The notes under the pieces were generated by a model. That model made no database searches and had not been told where the DNA came from. It worked only from the letters and a program-made list of their open reading frames with translations. 64,000 nucleotides of DNA from NCBI GenBank assembly GCA_905187815.1, contig CAJJJM010000002.1, forward strand, positions 124,001-188,000. Reading direction: 5' to 3'. Positions within the stretch are counted from its first letter, which is position 1, and every line of letters begins with the position of its first letter. The stretch is from an uncultured Methanomassiliicoccaceae archaeon. GTDB taxonomy: Archaea > Thermoplasmatota > Thermoplasmata > Methanomassiliicoccales > Methanomethylophilaceae. Below are positions 41,832-50,767 of this stretch, piece by piece. The position numbers and the translations under genes are program-made.

Positions 41832-42377
41832 TTATAGAATCGATGCAACAGCCCTCGATTGCATGCGAGATATCGATTGATGTAGCAAGGCAGAAAACAT
41901 TGCAGATGAGCAATCGTATCGCTTGCGCCTGCAGGCCTTCATGGGGGATCCGCAGATGGGGCACTCGGGCATCTTCTCCTTGTACCATTTCTTGCACCCT
42001 ATGCACTGGTAGTTCCATTTGACGACCTTCTGTATCCCCTTCATGCCCACGGGTTTGAACCCAATGCCCATTATGCGTGCCACATTCTGAATGGAGTAGT
42101 CGTCCGACCATATCGTCCCGCCCACATCGAGCGCGAGGGCGAGTACGGTCATGTCAACCGGGGAGAGCCTCCCCAGGTCCCCGCTCCGCCTCGCAGCCTC
42201 CTCGACCTTCGAGAGGGATTCCTTCGAGCAGTCGGACACGCGGACCATGTCTCCCCAGAGGGCCAGGCGTGGGTCCTCGTACTTCTCCAGTTCCCTGATC
42301 ACGCCCGGGGGGCACACATGTTCCTCCTCCGGCAGGGCATCCATGGAGAAGAACGCGGAGCTGTCCAGTACCAGCAT
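41832..42377 (-). CDS. nob1: Ribosomal RNA maturation endonuclease Nob1
   Basis: Nob1 cleaves the 3' end of 16S rRNA during small-subunit maturation. The 181-residue protein has an N-terminal PIN domain (LVLDSSAFF, acidic residues in SPVDMTVLALAL and WSDDYSIQNVA) followed by a zinc ribbon (CIGCKKWYKEKMPECPICG). Its last 25 residues, rich in serine and methionine, exceed the usual tail. ATG 42377 has a weak TATA-like box (ATTATCACG) about 28 nt upstream. Confidence 0.88.
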   Translation of the reverse strand: MLVLDSSAFFSMDALPEEEHVCPPGVIRELEKYEDPRLALWGDMVRVSDCSKESLSKVEEAARRSGDLGRLSPVDMTVLALALDVGGTIWSDDYSIQNVARIMGIGFKPVGMKGIQKVVKWNYQCIGCKKWYKEKMPECPICGSPMKACRRKRYDCSSAMFSALLHQSISRMQSRAVASIL

Positions 42378-42526
42378 GGCGGGGCCATCCCTGTACGACG
42401 TGATAATGGATGCGGATGCAGTAGGTGCATTCAAGCGGATCCAGTGGACAGGATGGGGCTTCCGGGCCTGGAATGCTGATGAAAAGGTTATTCATCCAGT
42501 CGGTGATTCCCAAGGCAGGTGTACCC

Positions 42527-43099
42527 ATGGATGTCATCGGAGTCATCGTCATAATGTTCACGGGGCTCTGGCTCTTCCTGCCCGCCATGGTCCCGAATTC
42601 CGCAGCCGTGGTGTTCGGAGGGAAGACCAAGATCGATTTCGGCAGGTCCTGGAGAGGGAAGAGGATATTCGGGGACGGGAAGTCGTGGCGCGGCTTCTTC
42701 GGAGGCGCGCTGTCCGGTGTCCTCGTAGGTCTCATCCTCATCGCCGTCTCATCGGTCTGGGATCCTGAGAACTACTGGGGTTTCGGTCCGTTCTGGGACA
42801 ACGTGGGCGTACTGTTCTGTCTGTCGTTCGGAGCAGTCCTCGGAGACCTGTGCGGGGCGTTCATAAAGAGGCGTCTCGGCATGGAGAGGGGTCAGAAGGC
42901 TCCGATCCTGGACCAGTACGATTTCGTGATAGGGGCGTTCCTGGTGACGGCCCTGTTCTACCCCGACTGGGTGTACGCCAACTACATCGAGGGCTGGCAC
43001 ATCGCGGCCCTGATCTTCATCATAGTGATAATGTTCGCGATACACAGGCTCGTGAACATAATCGGTTACAGGATGGGGCTCAAGAAGGAGCCCTGGTGA
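42527..43099 (+). CDS. carS: CDP-archaeol synthase
   Basis: This membrane enzyme transfers CTP onto unsaturated archaetidic acid to make the activated polar-lipid precursor. The 190-residue protein has five helices and the family motifs KTKIDFGRSWRGKRIFGDGK and GDLCGAFIKRRLGMERGQKAP. ATG 42527 is chosen because GGCAGGTG lies 6-7 nt upstream and a TATA-like box (GGTTATTC) lies near 42486. With idsA and the geranylgeranyl reductase it forms a loose ether-lipid cluster. It leads the operon with pyrE, the uracil-DNA glycosylase and the HAD gene. Confidence 0.92.
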   Translation: MDVIGVIVIMFTGLWLFLPAMVPNSAAVVFGGKTKIDFGRSWRGKRIFGDGKSWRGFFGGALSGVLVGLILIAVSSVWDPENYWGFGPFWDNVGVLFCLSFGAVLGDLCGAFIKRRLGMERGQKAPILDQYDFVIGAFLVTALFYPDWVYANYIEGWHIAALIFIIVIMFAIHRLVNIIGYRMGLKKEPW

Positions 43100-43103
43100 T
43101 TAC

Positions 43104-43631
43104 ATGAGCGAACTCTCGGAAGCTTTGAAAGAATGCGGCGCCCTGCAGTTCGGCGAGTTCACCCTCGCCTCCGGCGCCAAGAGCGACTACTACATCGACA
43201 TCAAGAAGGCCAGCACGAACCCGAAGGTCCTCCGTCTCATAGCCAGGCTGATGGCTCAGAAGATGAGGGACGAGGGGATACAGGCGGACAGGATCGCCGG
43301 GGTGGTCCTCGGATCCGTCCCTCTGGCGACGGCCCTCTCCCTCGAGACCGGGATCCCCTACGTGATGATCCGCAAGGAGAAGAAGGACCACGGCACCGGG
43401 AAGCTCATCGAGGGCGATCTCTGCTCCGGGGACAGGGTCCTCGTGGTCGAGGATGTCATCACCACAGCCGGATCCAGCATCAAGGCGATCGGCACCCTCC
43501 GCGAGGCAGGCGCTGTCGTGGAGCATGTGATCTCGGTCATCGACCGCGAGGGCGGCGGTGCCGAGAACCTGGCGGAAGCCGGGGTCGACTTCCGTCCCCT
43601 GGTCAAGGCGTCGGAACTGGTGAAGAGATGA
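43104..43631 (+). CDS. pyrE: Orotate phosphoribosyltransferase
   Basis: This enzyme makes orotidine-5'-phosphate from orotate and PRPP in pyrimidine synthesis. The 175-residue protein shows GEFTLASGAKSDYYIDIKKAS, IRKEKKDHGTGKLIEG and the PRPP-binding VLVVEDVITTAGSS. It starts 4 nt after carS and overlaps the uracil-DNA glycosylase gene by 4 nt. Confidence 0.93.
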   Translation: MSELSEALKECGALQFGEFTLASGAKSDYYIDIKKASTNPKVLRLIARLMAQKMRDEGIQADRIAGVVLGSVPLATALSLETGIPYVMIRKEKKDHGTGKLIEGDLCSGDRVLVVEDVITTAGSSIKAIGTLREAGAVVEHVISVIDREGGGAENLAEAGVDFRPLVKASELVKR

Positions 43632-44158
43632 GGCCGGAGCCGAACTGCGCCCTCTGCGATCTCCACAGGGGACGCACGACCATCGTCATGCCGGACGGCA
43701 ACCCGTCCTACGGCATAGTGTTCGTCGGCGAGGGCCCCGGGGAGTTCGAGGACCTGGAGGGGAGGCCCTTCGTGGGCCGCTCCGGGAAGATCCTCGACAA
43801 CATGATGAAGGAGGCAGGGTTCGACAGGACCAAGGTCATGATCACCAACACGGTGAAGTGCCGTCCCCCGAACAACCGTGATCCGATGCCCGAGGAGATG
43901 GCCGCGTGCCGCCCGTTCCTCGAGTCGGAGCTTTACGACGCACGCCTCATCGTGGGTCTGGGCAAGTCGGCATGCCGCGACCTGATGGGGTACGAGGGCC
44001 CGATGTCTGAGATCGTTAACATCCCGATGACGATAAAGATCAGGGACAGGGAGATCGTGTTCATCCCGACCTACCATCCCGCAGCGACGATATACAACAA
44101 GGACTCCCGCGCCGCCCTCCAGGAGACCATGCGCGTCGTGGCGGAGTGGCTGAAATGA
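43628..44158 (+). CDS. Uracil-DNA glycosylase, family 4
   Basis: This base-excision repair enzyme removes uracil from DNA. The 176-residue protein has four cysteines for a [4Fe-4S] cluster at C7, C10, C78 and C94, spaced as in family 4. It also has the FVGEGPGEFEDLEGRPFVGRSG catalytic region, split here as GEGPGEFEDLEG and GRPFVGRSG, and the late YHPAA motif. Start and stop overlap pyrE and the HAD gene by 4 nt each (ATGA), so it is co-translated. Confidence 0.93.
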   Translation: MRPEPNCALCDLHRGRTTIVMPDGNPSYGIVFVGEGPGEFEDLEGRPFVGRSGKILDNMMKEAGFDRTKVMITNTVKCRPPNNRDPMPEEMAACRPFLESELYDARLIVGLGKSACRDLMGYEGPMSEIVNIPMTIKIRDREIVFIPTYHPAATIYNKDSRAALQETMRVVAEWLK

Positions 44159-44931
44159 GATTCGGCGGATTCATGATCGACATGGACGGCACCGTCTACA
44201 AGGGCGGTGTCCCCATCCCCGGGGCGAGGGAGTTCATCGCGTTCCTGAAGGAGCGCGGGATACCGTTCACGTTCCTGACCAACAACTCCGCCCACGGCAG
44301 GTCGTTCTACCTGCAGAAGCTCACCCGCCTGGGTTTCGACGTCGGGATCGACAACATACTGACTTCCACGATCGCCACCATCAGGTACCTGCTGTCGGAG
44401 CGTCCGGGCAGGACGGTGTATCCTGTCGCCGTCCCGGAGGTCGTCGACGAGATGCGTGCCGCAGGTATCCCGCTGGTCGAGAAGGACCCAGACATAGTGG
44501 TGCTCACATTCGACACGACGATCACCTACGAGAAGATCAACGACGCCTTCCATTTCCTGAGGTCGGGGGCTGAGCTCATAGCCACGCATCCCGACGACCT
44601 GTGCCCCACCGAGGATTCGTACGACATCGACATCGGACCGTTCATCCGCATGTTCGAGCAGATGTGCCAGACCACCGCGACGGTCATCGGGAAGCCCAAC
44701 GGCCTGATGCTGGAGATGGCCTCCAGGGAGCTCGGCGTGCCCCCCGAGGACACCGTCATGGTGGGGGACCGCCTGTACACGGACATAGAGATGGCCGTCC
44801 GTGCGGGCACCCAGTCCATACTGGTCCTGTCCGGGGAGACGGACATGTCGATGGTCGAGGGATGGGGGAAGAGGCCGACGGCGATCGTCGACTCCGTGGC
44901 GGACATCCCGGGAATGATCCTCCGCGGATGA
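44155..44931 (+). CDS. HAD superfamily IIA phosphatase
   Basis: The 258-residue protein has the HAD motifs in order: I (FMIDMDGTVYKG), II (FLTNNSA), III (IGKPNGLML) and IV (MVGDRLYTDIEMA). Class IIA caps and the NagD/phosphoglycolate-phosphatase-like layout point to a small phosphorylated metabolite as substrate. In an organism with RuBisCO, 2-phosphoglycolate is one possibility, but the sequence cannot decide. It is the last gene of the carS operon, overlapping by 4 nt. Confidence 0.86.
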   Translation: MRFGGFMIDMDGTVYKGGVPIPGAREFIAFLKERGIPFTFLTNNSAHGRSFYLQKLTRLGFDVGIDNILTSTIATIRYLLSERPGRTVYPVAVPEVVDEMRAAGIPLVEKDPDIVVLTFDTTITYEKINDAFHFLRSGAELIATHPDDLCPTEDSYDIDIGPFIRMFEQMCQTTATVIGKPNGLMLEMASRELGVPPEDTVMVGDRLYTDIEMAVRAGTQSILVLSGETDMSMVEGWGKRPTAIVDSVADIPGMILRG

Positions 44932-44945
44932 CGCGGCGATCCATC

Positions 44946-44969
44946 GGGACGGCCACCTGGGCCGGTCCC
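44946..44969 (+). terminator. Hairpin after the HAD gene
   Basis: GGGAC-GGCC pairs with GGCC-(G)-GTCCC around a 5-nt loop, giving a 9-bp stem with one bulge, 14 nt after the stop. It is the likely end of the carS-pyrE-udg-HAD operon. No long T tract. Confidence 0.4.
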
Positions 44970-45045
44970 GTCCCTTGTGCGGCCGTTCACGACACCGCGG
45001 CGGAGCGGTCGGCGGTTGTCGACATGCGCTCCCAGTAAGAGCCAC

Positions 45046-45169
45046 TTTAAATAGCCGCACCGTATACGTTTTATAGTCGTGCGCGCGCCCGAGGAGTGAA
45101 GGGACCTCGGTCAGCGACCGGACATGCACGGCGATGGGATGCAGGGGCGGTGCCCCAGAGGTGTAACGT
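45046..45169 (+). promoter_or_regulatory. smc promoter region and leader
   Basis: There are two TATA-like boxes, TTTAAATA (45046-45053) and TTTTATAG (45069-45076). They predict starts near 45076 and 45098 and a leader of 70-95 nt. The leader contains small hairpins (CGGTC/GACCG; GGGGC/GCCCC) and ends with GAGGTG six to seven bases before the TTG start. A long structured leader is unusual in this window. No riboswitch class is recognised. Confidence 0.45.
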
Positions 45170-48100
45170 TTGCATTTGAAAGCGGTCGAGATGGAGAATT
45201 TCAAGTCGTTCGGCGGCAAGCTTGTCGTGCCGCTGATGGAAGGCTACACGGCGGTCACGGGGCCGAACGGCTCCGGGAAATCGAACATAACGGATGCGAT
45301 CCTGTTCGTGCTCGGTCCGAAGAGCTCCAAGGCGGTCCGCGCCGGGAAGCTCACCGACCTGATCTTCGACGGCGGGAAGTCCAAGGGGAAGGCCCCTTTC
45401 ACAAAGGTCTCGCTGGTATTCGACAACACGGACCGCATCATGCCGTGGGACGACGACACCGTGAGGCTGACCCGTTTCGTCAAGCTGTCCGACAACGGGA
45501 CCGACTACAGCTCGTACTTCTACGTGAACGACCGCAAATCTACCATGAGCGAGTTCGACTCCCTGCTCACCAAGGCCAGGATCAGCGCCGACGGGTACAA
45601 CATGGTCCAGCAGGGCGACGTCACACGCATCGTCCAGATGGGCGGGATCGAGCGCAGGCGCATCATCGACGCCATCTCGGGGATCGCCAGCTTCGACGCC
45701 GACATCGAGAAGGCGAGGGGCGAGAGGGCCGAGGCGGAGACGAACCTCGACAGGATCGGCATCATCGTGGAGGAGCTCAGCCATCAGGTCGACCGCCTCG
45801 CCAGGGACCGCGAGGACGCTAGGGCGTATCTCGACGCGCAGGCCAGGCTGGAGATGGCCAAGGCCCAGTACACCCACAGGAGGCTCCAGATCGAGCAGTC
45901 CAAGTACCGCAGCGTCTCAGACCAGATCGAGAAGTTGGAGGGGCGCATCGACTCGGACCGCGCCGCGAAGGCGGACCTGGAGGTTCAGCGCTCCGCCAAG
46001 GAGCAGGAGATATCTGCGAAGGAGGAGGAGATCGCCTCCAAGATCGGTCCCGAGTACAGGGAGCTCAAGGAGAGGATCGAGGCCGCCAAGGTCGACCTGG
46101 CCACGAAGAAGGACAGGAAGGAGGCGGCCGAGATGGACCTGGAGGAGCAGTCCGGGTTCAGGACGAACTTCGAGGACTCCATCGCGAGGAACAACGCGAT
46201 GGTGGTGACCCTCAGGCAGAACCGCGAGGACCTCGTGTCCAAGCAGGCGGAGGACGAGTCCAGGATGGAGGCGGCCCGCAGGGAGGAGTCCGAGATATCA
46301 GAGGCCATAGCGGACACCGGAGGGGAGCAGAAGGAGCTCCAGAAGGAGCTGGAGAGGGTCGAGGCAGATTTCGACGCCTGCTCCGCGGAGCTGAGGTCCT
46401 CTCAGGGAAGGCTCGCCAAGGCCGAGGCCGCCTCGGAGGAGGCGCACACAGCCTTCGCAAACCTGGACGACAGGCTCCAGACCATAGATTTCGAGATCAA
46501 GGATGCCAAATGGAGCATCGAGCAGCTGAAGGCAGAGGCCGGGCCGAGCACCGAGGACTTCGGCAACAGGATCCTGGAGGCCAAGCGCAGGGAGTCCGAG
46601 CTGGAGAAGCAGGAGTCCGAGCTCGATGCGGCATACCGCAGGATCGACGCGGAGTACAACTCCCTCCAGGCGGAGAAGAAGGTCTCCGAGAGGATGAACC
46701 GCGGGAGCGCTGCGGTCGAGGCGATACTGGCGCTGAGGAACCGCGGGGAGATGAAGGGCATACACGGAACGATCCAGGAGCTCGCCACGGTCGACAAGGG
46801 ATTCGAGACAGCGCTCTCCGTGGCGGCCGGCGGGAAGATGCAGGCCGTCGTCGTGGACAACGACCAGGTGGCCGCGGATGCGATCTCCTACCTCAAGAAG
46901 GAGAAGCTGGGGCGTGTGACGTTCCTCCCGCTCACAAAGATGATGGGCGGCAAGCCGAGGGCCAAGGCCATCATGAGCGTCAAGGACTCCGAGGGATACG
47001 CGATAGACCTCATCGACTTCGACCAGAAGTACTACAACGCCTTCTGGTACGTCCTCGGCGACACACTCGTCGTCCGCGACATGGACACCGCCCGCAGGAT
47101 AATGGGCGGAATAAGGATCGTCACCATGGGCGGGGAGCTCATCGAGGCCTCCGGAGCCATGGTCGGGGGGAACATCAGCCAGCAGAGCATGCTGAAGTTC
47201 GGAGCCGCATCCGAGGACAAACTGGCGGAGACCGGCGAGAGGCTAAGGAAGTCCGCCGACGCCCTGGAGGACGTCCGCAGGAAGCTCCGCGAGGTCCGCG
47301 ACGAGATCCGCGGAATCGACGACGAGATGAGGAAGGTCTCGTCAGGCGCCATGGAGCAGAGGGAGCAGATGGCCCAGCTCAAGGGAAGGGTCACCGAGCT
47401 CGAGAAGACCAGGTCATCCGCATCCGCGGAGATGAAGGCCGTCAGGCAGAGGGTCTCCGACGCCGATGCCGAGCTCGAGTCCGCCAGGACCGCCTTCGGC
47501 GACGTTTCCGAGAGGCTCTCCGCGCTGACCGAGACCCGGACAGGTATCAAGAACCGCATGGCGGAGATCGCGCCCGTCGATCTCCAGAACAGGATCCAGG
47601 CGGTCAGGGACCGCATATACAAGCTCAAGGAGGAGATCTCCGACAACAAGTTGCAGATCGGTGGCATAGACACCGAGATCGCAGGATACGGGAAGCAGAA
47701 CGAATCGCTCCAGATGCAGCTGGACTCCGTCATCCGCGCGATAGAGGACGACCAGCGCACCATCGAGGAGAACACCGCCCTCATGCAGAGGGCCAGGATA
47801 GACCTGGACGCGCTTCGCTCCATCGAGGCTGAGATGGAGGGCGGGATCGAGGACCTCCGCAACCAGAAGGATGCCCTGGTGGCGGAGAAGTACCGTCTGG
47901 ACTCCGAGATCAGGGAGAAGTCGAAGGACATCGAGAACACGGCCGCCACATTGGAGTCCTTCAAGGCCCAGTCCATCCAGCTGGAGGCTTCCGTGGCCCA
48001 GCTCAAGTCCGAGGTGGATGCGATAGAGATCGAGGTGGAGCTCCCGATACCCTCGGAGGAGGAGATCAGGCGCACCATCAGGGCCCAGGAGTCCGCGATC

Positions 48101-48754
48101 GCCAAGCTGGGCAACGTCAATCTGCGCTCCATCGAGGAGTACGATGAGAAGAAGGCGCGTCTCGACGGGCTCAACGCCGAGGTGGAGAGCCTCAACCGCC
48201 ACATCAAGGAGCTGGACGACCTGATGTCGTCCCTGACCTCCAAGAAGAAGGGTCTGTTCATGCAGTCGTACAACGCGGTGAACGAGAACTTCAAATCGAT
48301 ATACGCCCAGCTCTCAGGCGGAGGGGAGGCGTACATGGGCCTCGAGAACGAGGACGATCCGTTCATCGGAGGCCTGATGATAAACGCGAAGCCCAGGAAC
48401 GGCAAGATGCTCAGGCTGGAGGCGCTCTCCGGAGGGGAGAAGTCCCTAACCGCACTGTCGTTCATCTTCGCCATCCAGGAGCACCAGCCGTCCCCGTTCT
48501 ACGTGCTGGACGAGGTGGACATGTTCCTGGATTCAGTAAACGCGGAGATGGTGGCCCGCAGGGTCAAGGAGAGCTCCGCGAAGGCACAGTTCATACAGGT
48601 CTCCCTGAGGAAGGTCACGCTGGCTCTGGCGGACCACCTGATCGGGGTGACCAGGCCGCCCAGCGGCATAAGCAGGGTCATAATGCAGCCCGACCTCGCG
48701 GAGGTCTCCCGCTACGAGGAGGAGGCCCTGAAGAGGCAGAAGGAGGCGATTTGA
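45170..48754 (+). CDS. smc: Chromosome segregation protein SMC
   Basis: This is the structural ATPase of the condensin complex. The 1194-residue protein has an N-terminal Walker A (GPNGSGKSN, 31-39), a first long coiled coil (about 170-510), a hinge (about 525-680), a second coiled coil (about 690-1030), the ABC signature LSGGEKSLTAL (about 1085) and Walker B FYVLDEVDMFLD (about 1110). It starts at TTG 45170 behind GAGGTG. The scpA and scpB genes follow with 1-nt gaps, so all three condensin subunits are made from one operon. Confidence 0.95.
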   Translation: MHLKAVEMENFKSFGGKLVVPLMEGYTAVTGPNGSGKSNITDAILFVLGPKSSKAVRAGKLTDLIFDGGKSKGKAPFTKVSLVFDNTDRIMPWDDDTVRLTRFVKLSDNGTDYSSYFYVNDRKSTMSEFDSLLTKARISADGYNMVQQGDVTRIVQMGGIERRRIIDAISGIASFDADIEKARGERAEAETNLDRIGIIVEELSHQVDRLARDREDARAYLDAQARLEMAKAQYTHRRLQIEQSKYRSVSDQIEKLEGRIDSDRAAKADLEVQRSAKEQEISAKEEEIASKIGPEYRELKERIEAAKVDLATKKDRKEAAEMDLEEQSGFRTNFEDSIARNNAMVVTLRQNREDLVSKQAEDESRMEAARREESEISEAIADTGGEQKELQKELERVEADFDACSAELRSSQGRLAKAEAASEEAHTAFANLDDRLQTIDFEIKDAKWSIEQLKAEAGPSTEDFGNRILEAKRRESELEKQESELDAAYRRIDAEYNSLQAEKKVSERMNRGSAAVEAILALRNRGEMKGIHGTIQELATVDKGFETALSVAAGGKMQAVVVDNDQVAADAISYLKKEKLGRVTFLPLTKMMGGKPRAKAIMSVKDSEGYAIDLIDFDQKYYNAFWYVLGDTLVVRDMDTARRIMGGIRIVTMGGELIEASGAMVGGNISQQSMLKFGAASEDKLAETGERLRKSADALEDVRRKLREVRDEIRGIDDEMRKVSSGAMEQREQMAQLKGRVTELEKTRSSASAEMKAVRQRVSDADAELESARTAFGDVSERLSALTETRTGIKNRMAEIAPVDLQNRIQAVRDRIYKLKEEISDNKLQIGGIDTEIAGYGKQNESLQMQLDSVIRAIEDDQRTIEENTALMQRARIDLDALRSIEAEMEGGIEDLRNQKDALVAEKYRLDSEIREKSKDIENTAATLESFKAQSIQLEASVAQLKSEVDAIEIEVELPIPSEEEIRRTIRAQESAIAKLGNVNLRSIEEYDEKKARLDGLNAEVESLNRHIKELDDLMSSLTSKKKGLFMQSYNAVNENFKSIYAQLSGGGEAYMGLENEDDPFIGGLMINAKPRNGKMLRLEALSGGEKSLTALSFIFAIQEHQPSPFYVLDEVDMFLDSVNAEMVARRVKESSAKAQFIQVSLRKVTLALADHLIGVTRPPSGISRVIMQPDLAEVSRYEEEALKRQKEAI

Positions 48755-48755
48755 G

Positions 48756-49625
48756 ATGGATGGGAATGTGAGGATGGAGGAACTGGAGCAGCACCTGCTG
48801 TTCCACAAGGCGCTGGCGGACGACGACGAGTCGCTCAGGCGCCTGGGAGGATACATGGAGATCCTCTCCCAGGCACAGTCCGGGGAGAGGCTCCAGGACC
48901 CGGTGGACGAGTCGATACGCGCGGTGTTCAGTCTCGTCCTGGAGAACGGCATGGACCCGTGGGAGATCGACCTGTCGCAGTTCGTCAGGATGTACGAGGC
49001 CAAGGTCTCGTCCGACAGCTTCGACATGATCGTGGCCGGCAAGCTGCTCCTGATGGCGTACAGGATCCTGAGGATGCAGTCCGACTCGACCAGGGTCAGG
49101 AGCGAGCCGCCCGTGGAGCCGGCGATCGAGGAGGTGGACGACAGCTTCTTCTTCGACGACGAGCCGATGTACGTGCCGGAGGTCTCGTTCAGGGAGGCCT
49201 ATCAGAGGGAGCCCGTGAGGCCGGTGACGATGTACGAGCTCATCGACGCCTTCGAGGACGCCAGGAAGGAGATCGAGATCCAGAAGGAGAGGGAGCGCGT
49301 CCGCGCCGAGCTCAAGGCGAAGGAGCCCAAGTCCTTCCAGGGCAAGGCCCACGAGGAGGACGACGAGCAGGACATCGAGGCCGTGTGGAAGAGGATAGAG
49401 AGGCTCGGGACCGGACAGATAAGCATCCGCGACCTGTACACGGGCAGCCTCGACGAGAACCTCACGGTGTTCGTCTCCGTCCTCCATCTCGTGAGGGACG
49501 GACGCCTCGCCGTCTGGCAGGACGACCTCCCGTCAGGGGAGATCTACATCGAGATCAAGACGGAGTGGACCTCGGGGACGATCGAGGACTCGCCCGGAGG
49601 GAGGATCCCCGAGGCGGTGATCTGA
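48756..49625 (+). CDS. scpA: Segregation and condensation protein A (kleisin)
   Basis: This is the kleisin subunit that bridges the SMC heads. The 289-residue protein has the N-terminal helical region (about 40-115, with DPWEIDLSQFVRMYEAKV), an acidic, phenylalanine-rich linker (about 125-150) and a C-terminal winged helix (about 215-270). It starts 1 nt after the smc stop and is followed by scpB. Confidence 0.9.
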   Translation: MDGNVRMEELEQHLLFHKALADDDESLRRLGGYMEILSQAQSGERLQDPVDESIRAVFSLVLENGMDPWEIDLSQFVRMYEAKVSSDSFDMIVAGKLLLMAYRILRMQSDSTRVRSEPPVEPAIEEVDDSFFFDDEPMYVPEVSFREAYQREPVRPVTMYELIDAFEDARKEIEIQKERERVRAELKAKEPKSFQGKAHEEDDEQDIEAVWKRIERLGTGQISIRDLYTGSLDENLTVFVSVLHLVRDGRLAVWQDDLPSGEIYIEIKTEWTSGTIEDSPGGRIPEAVI

Positions 49626-49626
49626 G

Positions 49627-50148
49627 TTGGATCCCAAGCGCGCGGCGGAGGCCGCGCTGTTCTCCAGTGCGGAGGGTCTGAAGATATCGGAGATGTCCCA
49701 GAGGACGGGCATCCCGGAGGAGGAGCTCCGCACGGCGGTCATGGACCTGAAGAGGGAGTACGAGGAGCGCGACTCCGCGATCATGATCTCGAAGGTCGGC
49801 AGCAGCTTCAGGATGATGCTCCGCACCGAGTACACGGATTTCACGGGCAAGTTCGCCAAGGCCGAGATGCCAGCCGGGGTCATGAGGACACTCTCGACAA
49901 TCGCCTACAACCAGCCGGTGCTGCAGTCCACCCTTCTGAAGACCCGCGGCCCCAGGACCTATGACGACGTCCATAAGCTCATCGAGATGGGATTCGTCAA
50001 CGGTAAGAAATCCGGACAGACCCTCGAGCTGACGACCACGAACAAATTCTCCGAGTACTTCGGGATAGGGTCCACACGCAAATCGGACATCAGGGCATGG
50101 ATCGAGGCCCAGGCCAAGAACTCGCCCTCCGCGGAGCAGGAGGACTGA
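49627..50148 (+). CDS. scpB: Segregation and condensation protein B
   Basis: This tandem winged-helix protein of 173 residues binds the ScpA linker in the condensin complex. The repeated folds span about residues 5-80 and 85-160; TLSTIAYNQPVLQSTLLKTRG is typical of the second. It starts at TTG 49627, with GGTGAT upstream in the scpA end. Confidence 0.9.
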   Translation: MDPKRAAEAALFSSAEGLKISEMSQRTGIPEEELRTAVMDLKREYEERDSAIMISKVGSSFRMMLRTEYTDFTGKFAKAEMPAGVMRTLSTIAYNQPVLQSTLLKTRGPRTYDDVHKLIEMGFVNGKKSGQTLELTTTNKFSEYFGIGSTRKSDIRAWIEAQAKNSPSAEQED

Positions 50149-50535
50149 TGGGAGGAGGCATCCGGGATGCGCATCGCGTGTTCCCGGGGTCTCTTCCTTC
50201 GAATCCTGCTGTCAGGATGATGTTCCAATCGTTTGTCAAACAGCATTGCTCTAACGTGATCATAGCCGAAAACCGCCGGAGTTAACGTTGTCGATATGCA
50301 AGACATCGTTCCCTACAGGTCTTATCGATGTCACCCTCATCCATCTCGGACATTCCCAGACTCCGTTCCGGTGTCATTTTATGTAGTTATAGCCAGTTGA
50401 TATATATTGTCAATTAACAACAATGGATATTTCACTTCTGGCTATCATGGATATATATGAAATCGAACCGCGGTAATCATCCATAGGTCTCTAGAAAACC
50501 TATATAACATGACCTCCTTCGAAATACTGATTGAT
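50149..50535. other. 387-nt gap with AT-rich repeats, a small reading frame and the Sm-gene promoter
   Basis: This stretch holds a short hairpin after scpB (GCATC/GATGC, 50158-50170), the candidate minus-strand 31-residue frame (50282-50377) with its TATA box, an exact inverted repeat ATAGCCAG (50389-50396) and CTGGCTAT (50438-50445) flanking AT-rich DNA, and several TATATAT stretches. CTATATAA (50500-50507) is centred about 32 nt before ATG 50536, the chosen start of the Sm-like gene. Confidence 0.45.
50282..50377 (-). CDS. Candidate 31-residue protein with its own TATA box
   Basis: On the minus strand ATG 50377 to TAA 50282 encodes 31 residues, including GMSEMDEGDIDKTCRERC. A strong TATA-like box (AATATATATC, 50399-50408) is centred 26 nt upstream of the ATG, the same leaderless spacing as at many real genes in this window. 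The two cysteines (CRERC) might bind a metal. Codon third positions are less GC-rich than in neighbouring genes, so chance remains possible. No family recognised. Confidence 0.35.
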   Translation of the reverse strand: MTPERSLGMSEMDEGDIDKTCRERCLAYRQR

Positions 50536-50757
50536 ATGGTCATGCCAGCAACCCTGCTCGAGAACTCCGTGGACAAACGCGTCTCGCTACTGCTGAAGGA
50601 CGGAAGGTCCATGGAGGGGAAGCTGACCGGATTCGACGAGTACATGAACATGGTCCTCGACGAGGCGGTCGAGACAGCCGCCGACGGCCATGAGGGCAGA
50701 CGTCTCGGAAAGGTCGTCCTCCGTGGGAACAACGTAGTGAGCATCGCACTCGTCTGA
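50536..50757 (+). CDS. Sm-like (LSm/SmAP) RNA-binding protein
   Basis: This 73-residue Sm fold is predicted to form ring oligomers that bind U-rich RNA. Sm1 is seen as KRVSLLLKDGRSMEGKLTGFDEYMNMVL and Sm2 as LGKVVLRGNNVVSI. The ATG at 50536 is preferred over the upstream ATG at 50509 because the TATA box at 50500-50507 would place transcription start near 50530. Its stop precedes the GAGGTG of the ABC permease gene, so it may be co-transcribed with the transporter. Confidence 0.9.
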   Translation: MVMPATLLENSVDKRVSLLLKDGRSMEGKLTGFDEYMNMVLDEAVETAADGHEGRRLGKVVLRGNNVVSIALV

Positions 50758-50767
50758 GGTGCAACCC

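Noticed and set aside
45098..45169. Riboswitch in the smc leader
   Set aside because: Small hairpins are present, but no known riboswitch core sequence is seen.
50295..50399. Plus-strand 34-codon frame between scpB and the Sm gene
   Set aside because: It has no promoter-like box or ribosome-binding site and unusual codon use; the opposite-strand frame has better support.
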